From Diphasiastrum complanatum (Eukaryota > Streptophyta > Lycopodiopsida > Lycopodiales > Lycopodiaceae), in NCBI GenBank assembly GCA_029204225.1, contig CM055097.1:54119592-54183591 (forward strand): a stretch of DNA of 64,000 nt. The letters run 5' to 3'. How positions within the stretch are numbered: the stretch's first letter is position 1; each line of letters starts with the position of its first letter. The notes under the pieces are model-generated. The model was not told the DNA's origin and searched no databases. It worked only from the letters and a program-made list of their open reading frames with translations. The position numbers and the translations under genes are program-made. This document shows, one piece after another, positions 58,019 to 64,000 of this stretch.

Positions 58019-59044
58019 TGTTGGGAGAGAGAGGGGAAGAATAAATGACAAACACGAACAAGAAACGAACTCGAACAAAAAATGTTCGTGTGTAGCGGAA
58101 TGACTTATTTGACTCTCTCCCTAAGCATGACTATGCCTATCAGAATGAACAGACTTTTGGTAATGAAATCACGGTCATTCTAGATTACATAGCCAAACGT
58201 TTAATGGATGAAGTGCTAGATGAATAATTTGTCATGAATTTTAAGACAAGCGAAGAGCTAGACTGTGCTCGACTGATAATTAGTCACGAATGATTCACGA
58301 AAGACAAGACTAAAAGTTAATTGTCTATTACCAAAAAGAGCAACTAGAAAGATCAGACAGAATGAAGAATAAGCATAGCAATATTAACATAGATCTGAAC
58401 GCAAAATTGTATTAGATTAAGTATATCAAGTATACAAGTCAATAATGCGGTAGAGCACAAGACAGTAGCGGACGAAACTGCGTGCCATACAAAGCTTATT
58501 TCTATCTGTAATGAAGAATCAAAACCTCTTCTCCTAGTCTCTCCTTATCTCTTCATACATTGTTCATCTCCCGTCTATGAATACACAGATGGTATCCAAT
58601 ATATATACATAATATTATAGGTGTGCAGATGTGAAAGTACAGAGTGGATGTGCTATCTATAAGAGATCGTGGGTGGTTGTAGTTGTTGTCGAATCTGAAA
58701 GCGCAACTGCATAGGGTGAGCATGAAAAGGGTGCGATGTCAGTTAGTACTGAAGTGAACGTTGGTGATGATGCAAAAGTGCGTCACTCTTATGAATGGCC
58801 TTAGGATAAGATTTACATGGTGCCTTAGCTTTTAGGACACTTTTGGCATTCAGTAAGGTAGTGTCCCCTTTTTGCCTATCACCATAACCTGTGTAAGAAC
58901 ACAGTGTCGCGATTTATTCGTTCTTCGTCTGTGCAAATTTTCATGTAAAAATGCAGGCTACGTGACAACGTTAGTAAATATGCAGCATGAATGGAGGCAG
59001 ATTAAAAATTGGGATTTAGGAGAGTAGAAGGAGTAAATCCAACA
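58019..59044 (-). repeat. 5' LTR, copia family B
   Basis: Same ends as 48712-49737. It shares direct homology at 58019-58497 and from about 58915 to the end. 58508-58904 is inverted and includes about 45 extra bases (near 58620-58665). Confidence 0.95.
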
Positions 59045-59880
59045 CTTAGGATGTCCCAGACGATCCTAAGATGCTCTTTATGTTCCGCCAAAGTCTTACT
59101 GAATACTAGGATATCATCTAAGAATACCACTACGAATCTTCCCAAATATGACCTAAACAAATCGTTCATCATCTATTGGAAAGTTGCCAGTGCATTGATC
59201 AAACCAAAAGGCAACACCAAAAATTTGTAGTGACCAAAGCGAGTTCGAAACCCGGTTTTTGGTATATCTTCTACCTTAATGCGTATCTGATGGTAGCTCA
59301 ATTTTAGGACTATCTTGGTAAAGTACCCAGCACCACCAAGATAGTCTATTAGATCATCCATCCACAACAGCAGATATCTATTCTTAACGGTTACCTTGTT
59401 CAATTTCTTTACTTTTAATGCACTTAAGGTCATTAGGTCCAAAGAATAAAGAACTAAGGAAAAAATACATCCATCTCATCACTTTGAGATAGATTACTTG
59501 AGGTAGAAGCTGGTTATTCGACGCAATCACGTGCAAGCTGACCCTCACCATTGCACTTAAAGCACATGTTCTTCTTAAGAGCTTCAGCTTTATCATTGCC
59601 ACATTGATGATTTTTAAAGTTTCTTAGGATTGTTGGAATTGGGATGTGTTTCACTAACAACTTCCCTATCATTCCTCTTAGATTGAAAACTGTTTTTTTG
59701 CTCATTAGGCTGTTGACCCCTAGGTGGCTTAGGTGTGTCATCAAAGTATTTTGCAGCCCTAATAGCATCTTCTAGGGTTTTTGGATGGTTCCTACGAACA
59801 TCCACTTGATAATCTTTTGGTAACCCATCAATAAACATTAACATTTGTACCTTAGGTGGAATGTCACTATATTAAAGTGG
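59045..59880 (-). pseudogene. Chromovirus gag, zinc knuckle and RT (5' part of the split element)
   Basis: Gag end (DYQVDVRRNHPKTLEDAIRA, near 59810), knuckle CFKCNGEGQLARDC (near 59560; the His has become Gln), protease start, then a deletion near 59415 leads straight into RT ([34 protein letters not shown]). RT then runs through the FxDD loop to EHKEHL at the TSD (59049). It continues at 48706 beyond the copia insertion. Confidence 0.9.
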
Positions 59881-59889
59881 ATTCATCTA

Positions 59890-60601
59890 CTCGTACTACC
59901 ACAAGAAAGCACTCTACACACTAGTAGCAACACTAGAGCATAAGCAAAGCAAACAAGAGAGATCTCACCCTCCCAATGGGTGCCCTACTACCCTCATATA
60001 GATGGCCCATGGACCCCTCCAATGCACTATGGAGTTCCATGCTCATCCAATGAGAGAGAGAGAAGCCTAGGGGAGTTAAAGAATCTCCAAGAGCTTCCAT
60101 AGGCTTATGGAAGGTCAAGAGACTCCTTCCATAACCTATGACTCTTTGAATGCCTTTCTTGTGGGAGTTGGGAACTCAATGGACACTTTAGAAGGGCACC
60201 CTCCTACTAGGTCCCATTGCCCAAGTTGTGCATGTATACTTTGGCCGTAGACCAATAAAGTGATATGGTTCAAGGTTGAGGCCCAAGGTTTAGAAAAATA
60301 GTCATCCAATAACTTTCTAACACCTCTCTCTAGGTTCCATACCTCCATACAAGGCATAGACACCTACCTGCCCTTAACCAAGGACACTAGTACCTTAATC
60401 TAAGGAACCTATCCTTAATACTAAGGGTACTCCTTATCCAAGGGTCATGTGACTCCATACCTCCAACTAAGAAGGAGTCACTTGTCTGCCCTTACCCAAG
60501 GGCACATACCCTTAATCCTAAGGGTACCTTGCCATTTAGCCCCCAACACTAAATGGACTAATAGGGGTCTGAAGTATTGTTAGTTACATAGGTATGTAAC
60601 A
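59890..60601 (-). repeat. 5' LTR of the split chromovirus
   Basis: In minus orientation starts TGTTACATACCTATGTAAC at 60601, as does the plus-strand LTR at 30985. Its inner edge is blurred by a deletion that removed the primer-binding site and most of gag. Confidence 0.8.
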
Positions 60602-61841
60602 AGTATCACTTATCTAGGTGCCTCAAATCGAGGAAGGCCCTCTAGTGGGGACCTCTCCCCAAAGTTAACTAGATTTCGCCCTTGGATTAATGTGTCACCT
60701 ACCTTCAAGTGTGTGTCAGGTCTCTGTCTAGGTGTCGTTAATAGAGGAAGGACCTCTAGTGTTCCTCAAGTCAACTGCCTCACATTGAGGAAGGCCGCTT
60801 GGTAGGGACCTATCCTTGAATCAAATTTCATTAATGATATCTCTTGAAGCTCAAATGGACATACTTAATAATAAAGTGTGTAACAATGCTCTAGAGTTGA
60901 AAGTCAAAACCTAAGAGTCAAGAGTCAAGACACATATTTAAGATGAACACTAGGAAATATATTTATGCAAGTCTTGATCCCAAAGAGATTGATAATCTTT
61001 ACAAGTAGATTGACGAAGCTTGCATGTCACTCAGTGATTCCAAAATTTATAGGTAAACTACCTATTAAAAAATGCAATGGCTTTAGTTATACATTCTAAA
61101 ACTTTTAAATTTTATTCGAGTGTTTTTACCATATTCTTGATTGAAATGCTGTACTTTTTATGATTGGTTTCTTTAATTTTTTTAAAAATAGCAATCTCAT
61201 TGTAAGGGCTTCTTTTAGTAAAGTCTTTGGGTCTCAAACTATTGAGTTTTACTTTAATGTTTCATGACTTTCCTAAAAGTTTTGTAGGTCTTTTAAAAGG
61301 TCTGATTGCGAGATTTTGAAAAGCGATGTCATTGTGAGAGCCTCCTTTTAGTAAATCCCTTCAATCCAGCAAAAAGATGGGTATTTTTATGATTGGTTGA
61401 ATGTTCAAACCTACCTATAGAATGTTTTTTTTAAGCATATTATTAGAGCATTTTGTGTGAGTCATAAACATTAGGGAGTTCAAACATTAGAATCTAGAAT
61501 ATGTAGAATAGTGTAGTAGATAGTTGTTCTTGGCCTGACAAATTGCGAGTAAATATTTGCGAGTTATGCAAGTTTTATTTCATTGGATTTTTAGATAGCC
61601 ATAATCAAAGAATAACAAAAGAAAATAAAACAGTAACAAAATAGCAATGCACAATTCATGGCATTCCACAGTCACATTTGTAGCAGACTCCCTAGAGAAT
61701 TCTATTGAATATGTTAACTGGACATATTTGAAATATTTTGGACTGATTACAAACCAATTCAAAATAGAAGTCCACATCGAACACAATAGACAAAAAAGAA
61801 ACAATTCATTTTCGAACAACTAGGTCTACCTCTACAATAGC
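60602..61841. other. Spacer with short imperfect repeats
   Basis: No gene. Three imperfect units with GAGGAAGGCC(C)TCTAGTGGGGACCT near 60630, 60735 and 60795. Two related phrases (CATTGTAAGGGCTTCTTTTAG near 61198 and CATTGTGAGAGCCTCCTTTT near 61330) suggest an old duplication. Confidence 0.5.
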
Positions 61842-61967
61842 CTAAGACAAACCCTTCGAGGGCAAAGCGAATATATGAAAAAGATCTTGCAAGCTAATGA
61901 TGGGTTGATGTATGAACATATTTTCATTGACATCCAGCCCCTTGACATGTAAGTAGACAAAATACAT

Positions 61968-62027
61968 ATGCTTGCAAGGTATGTACTTTTTCATGGACAT
62001 ATTTATGGAGAAATCTGCACATGTGCA
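61968..62027 (-). other. SWIM zinc-finger motif
   Basis: Minus-strand Cys-Thr-Cys, 14 residues, then Cys-Lys-His: the CxCx(n)CxH pattern of SWIM domains, followed by MYFVYLHVKGLD. It supports joining the frames at 61842-63216 into one gene. Confidence 0.75.
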
Positions 62028-63710
62028 TGATGATGGCTCATTTGAAATTGTGACCTGGTATATTGCACCTGTTTTACTACTTTCAAAACTCTCAATGATA
62101 TATAACTCCTTGTGTTCTGAAGGGACTTTGATTATCTCCTATACATGCCCTTTCAATGACAATCCCCTTTTCATTCTATCTTTAACACATTTTGACACAC
62201 CTGATCTTTGTCTCATATTTCCACGTTCTGATGTTGGATTGGTGGTGAAGTTCATGTTAGCACTAGCACTACCCACATTGGAAGCTACATGAGGTTCTCC
62301 AATCGTATTTTTCTGTTGTGAAATATTGTGGGAGCATGAACTAGTTGTCTCTAGAATATAGCCCCCTTGGTTCAATTCATCCACTTCAGATTGCATAAGG
62401 CTTGTTTCCTGTTGCACGTACCAAATACCGTTGTTCACTGTAGGTGACATAGTGACATTGGGATTGACTTTCCAAGTACAAGTTATATCACTAGCACAAA
62501 ACCACATGAATTGATTTGTGTATCCATTTTGATGTTTTCTTGTCCCAAAAAAACTAGGTTCCATTATTGATTTGATCAACTTGTTGCAGCATCCTCTGCC
62601 AGCAACCTTCATACCTTGACACTTGATTTTGCTACCGATTCTTAGACAACGAATAGCCCACCAGCTGTTGTTTAGTTGTCTTTCTCGTATATCTTCGCAA
62701 AGTTGTAAACTAGCTTGGCCTGTCATGTTTGGAAGTGTATTTGAAAATCCTAATTGATTGCAATTTGGAAGATTGGATTTGTTTTTTCCCGTATTCTATA
62801 TCTGGACGATGAGACACGTTCTCATTATCAACATTCCATTGGTGTGCTGGTCTTTTGCATCTGAAAATTTGAATTGGTGCATTAACATCTTGGTCTTGCC
62901 TGGTCAAGTCAATCTGCTCAACAAACTCGTTAACTCTTTCTAAGAAGGAAGCACCCACAATTGAAGCTCTCCTTCCCGAGTGCACTCTCTCCAACAGATT
63001 TTGAAATGTCGGACCTTGACCAATGTATTGGCCAGACAAGAAAGACTTCTCTCGTGCACTCTGCAATATTGCATTAGCCAAATCTCCCACTGCAGCTTCA
63101 TAAATTGTCAGTTTAGAATTGTGGTTGTCCACTCTTTGCCAAACACTATGGACCACCTCAGACAGATTTGTCGTTGGCACCTCTGCCTCATCCCCATGAT
63201 CCATCATTTGTGGCATATAGAATTGTTAGTTACACATATCATAGGAATCTAATTCTACTGCAACAAATTGCACCAAAAATACAACAACATGTAAAGTATA
63301 CCGTGACAACAATTTTTCCCCATCTATGAATTCTATTTTTCCACCAAGCAAGCCAGCTCTCCATTGCCAATTTTCCACCATGCATCTATTGCATCTCGCC
63401 ACTGCAAGCACAAAGCGACATGATCGTCTCTAAACAATGGCTTTATGTACTTTGTAGTGTGTTTATTCACACTATCCATAAAATGAAACAAACACGATCT
63501 TTCTTTTCCACTGTGTTAGCATCATTTCCATAAACGATGCGCACAACATTCCAATTTGCTTGTGTCTCATCTGCCATAAATCCTCGAAATGTGACTGGAT
63601 CACACAAATGGTCAGACATAACGCGATTCAACAACTCCCAAAATAGCACTTGTGCTTGAACATCTTCAACTTTCATATCACATATTGCAATAGTTTGCAT
63701 GGATTGGTTT

Positions 63711-63787
63711 CTACAAAATAAAGTGCACAATGGATAAGCTACTTAGTTGCTATAATACTGAAAAGCAAGAAATGTAGAAATTCATAC
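63711..63787 (-). other. GT-AG intron of the MULE/FAR1-like gene
   Basis: Minus-strand GTATGAATTT...TTTTGTAG, 77 bp. Removal keeps the frame (codon CG|A). It shows the locus was not retroposed. Confidence 0.75.
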
Positions 63788-64000
63788 CGTATGTCATATA
63801 CATGGGCAGCCATTGTAACCCAATCTTTAATTCGGTGTACATGATCAAAACAACACCAAGATCTTGCTAGATCATTCCCTGGTTGCATTCTTTGTACAAG
63901 TTCCACTCCCGACACTGGTCCAGTAGTTGACATCTTGAAAATTTGACATCTATCCGTTTTGTCATGCAACAGTCCAGGGAACAACGATCCATGAAAGAAC

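Larger units (their letters stand above)
48712..59044 (-). mobile_element. Copia element family B, 10.3 kb, nested in chromovirus
   Basis: Two 1,026-bp LTRs (48712-49737; 58019-59044) bounded by TGTTGG...CCAACA and flanked by the exact target duplication CTTAG (48707-48711 and 59045-59049). The primer-binding site is at 58007-58018 and the polypurine tract at 49738-49749. Gag, protease, integrase, RT and RNase H are in the normal order on the minus strand, each with stops. The pol linker is interrupted by a 4.1-kb insert (51503-55628). Joining the DNA across the TSD restores continuous chromovirus RT homology (WDIL then RREKLFAKES), proving insertion into that element. The middle of one LTR is inverted relative to the other. 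Confidence 0.95.
61842..64000 (-). pseudogene. MULE/FAR1-like transposase-derived gene with SWIM zinc finger (C-terminal part)
   Basis: Runs off the right edge. The first exon (63788-64000) ends DWVTMAAHVYDIR. A clean 77-bp GT-AG intron (63711-63787) joins it in frame to NQSMQTIAICDMKVEDVQAQ and GFMADETQANWNVVRIVYG, which resembles the DDE core of MULE transposases. A frameshift near 63510 leads to CLFHFMDSVNKHTTKYIKPL. The next block (62710-63216) has LANAILQSAREKSFLSGQYI. A Cys-containing segment (62139-62726) follows. After an in-frame TAG near 62128, a SWIM finger, CTC..14..CKH (61968-62027), lies close to the stop at 61842. In plants this architecture occurs in MuDR-type transposases and FAR1-like factors. 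It is decayed here, or some stops are unspliced introns. The family call is by motif pattern only. Confidence 0.6.

Overview
The window is plant nuclear DNA. It is AT-rich, has GT-AG introns, and is dominated by Ty1/copia and Ty3/gypsy LTR retrotransposons whose primer-binding sites match plant initiator-Met tRNA (TGGTATCAGAGC/TGGTATTAGAGC). A spliced ABCB-type transporter, a CACTA fragment and a MULE/SWIM-type gene also point to a land plant. I cannot name the species. Nearly all pol sequences carry stops, frameshifts or deletions, so most of the window is decayed, nested repeat DNA.

Layout. 1-7.4 kb: minus-strand gypsy pol, a copia pol fragment fused to it at about 2158, and a distant gypsy gag remnant. 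7.7 kb: a 206-bp (AG)n tract. 8.8-12.0 kb: a complete small non-autonomous LTR element with a perfect target-site duplication. 12.0 kb: a cluster of palindromes. 13.4-17.5 kb: five exons of an ABCB transporter lacking its N-terminal third. 19.0-22.8 kb: copia debris, one piece joined to a DNA-methyltransferase-like sequence. 23.1-27.6 kb: a minus-strand copia element (family A) with both LTRs. 27.6-31.7 kb: a plus-strand chromovirus. 32.3-33.8 kb: copia RNase H and CACTA scraps. 33.8-40.3 kb: a plus-strand family A copia with a 1,121-bp tandem duplication. 41.4-44.2 kb: two further copia remnants. 44.2-47.4 kb: repeated units of gypsy integrase with CA/TA tracts and E2F-like sites. 47.4-60.6 kb: a minus-strand chromovirus split by a 10.3-kb copia element (family B, 48712-59044, TSD CTTAG), itself carrying a 4.1-kb insert of unusual content. 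61.8-64.0 kb: the C-terminal part of a MULE/FAR1-like gene with a SWIM zinc finger.

There is no operon-like cooperation here. The two host-type loci are the ABCB transporter (membrane export) and the SWIM/MULE-like gene (domesticated or decayed transposase). The most unusual signals are: (1) the middle of one family B LTR is inverted relative to the other, although a perfect TSD shows they belong to one insertion; (2) a 4.1-kb insert in that element joins a gypsy pol tail to a long unrecognised reading frame; (3) a methyltransferase-like segment, with a related captured sequence at a second locus, lies in copia pol where reverse transcriptase should be; (4) a tight palindrome array sits at 12.03-12.16 kb.
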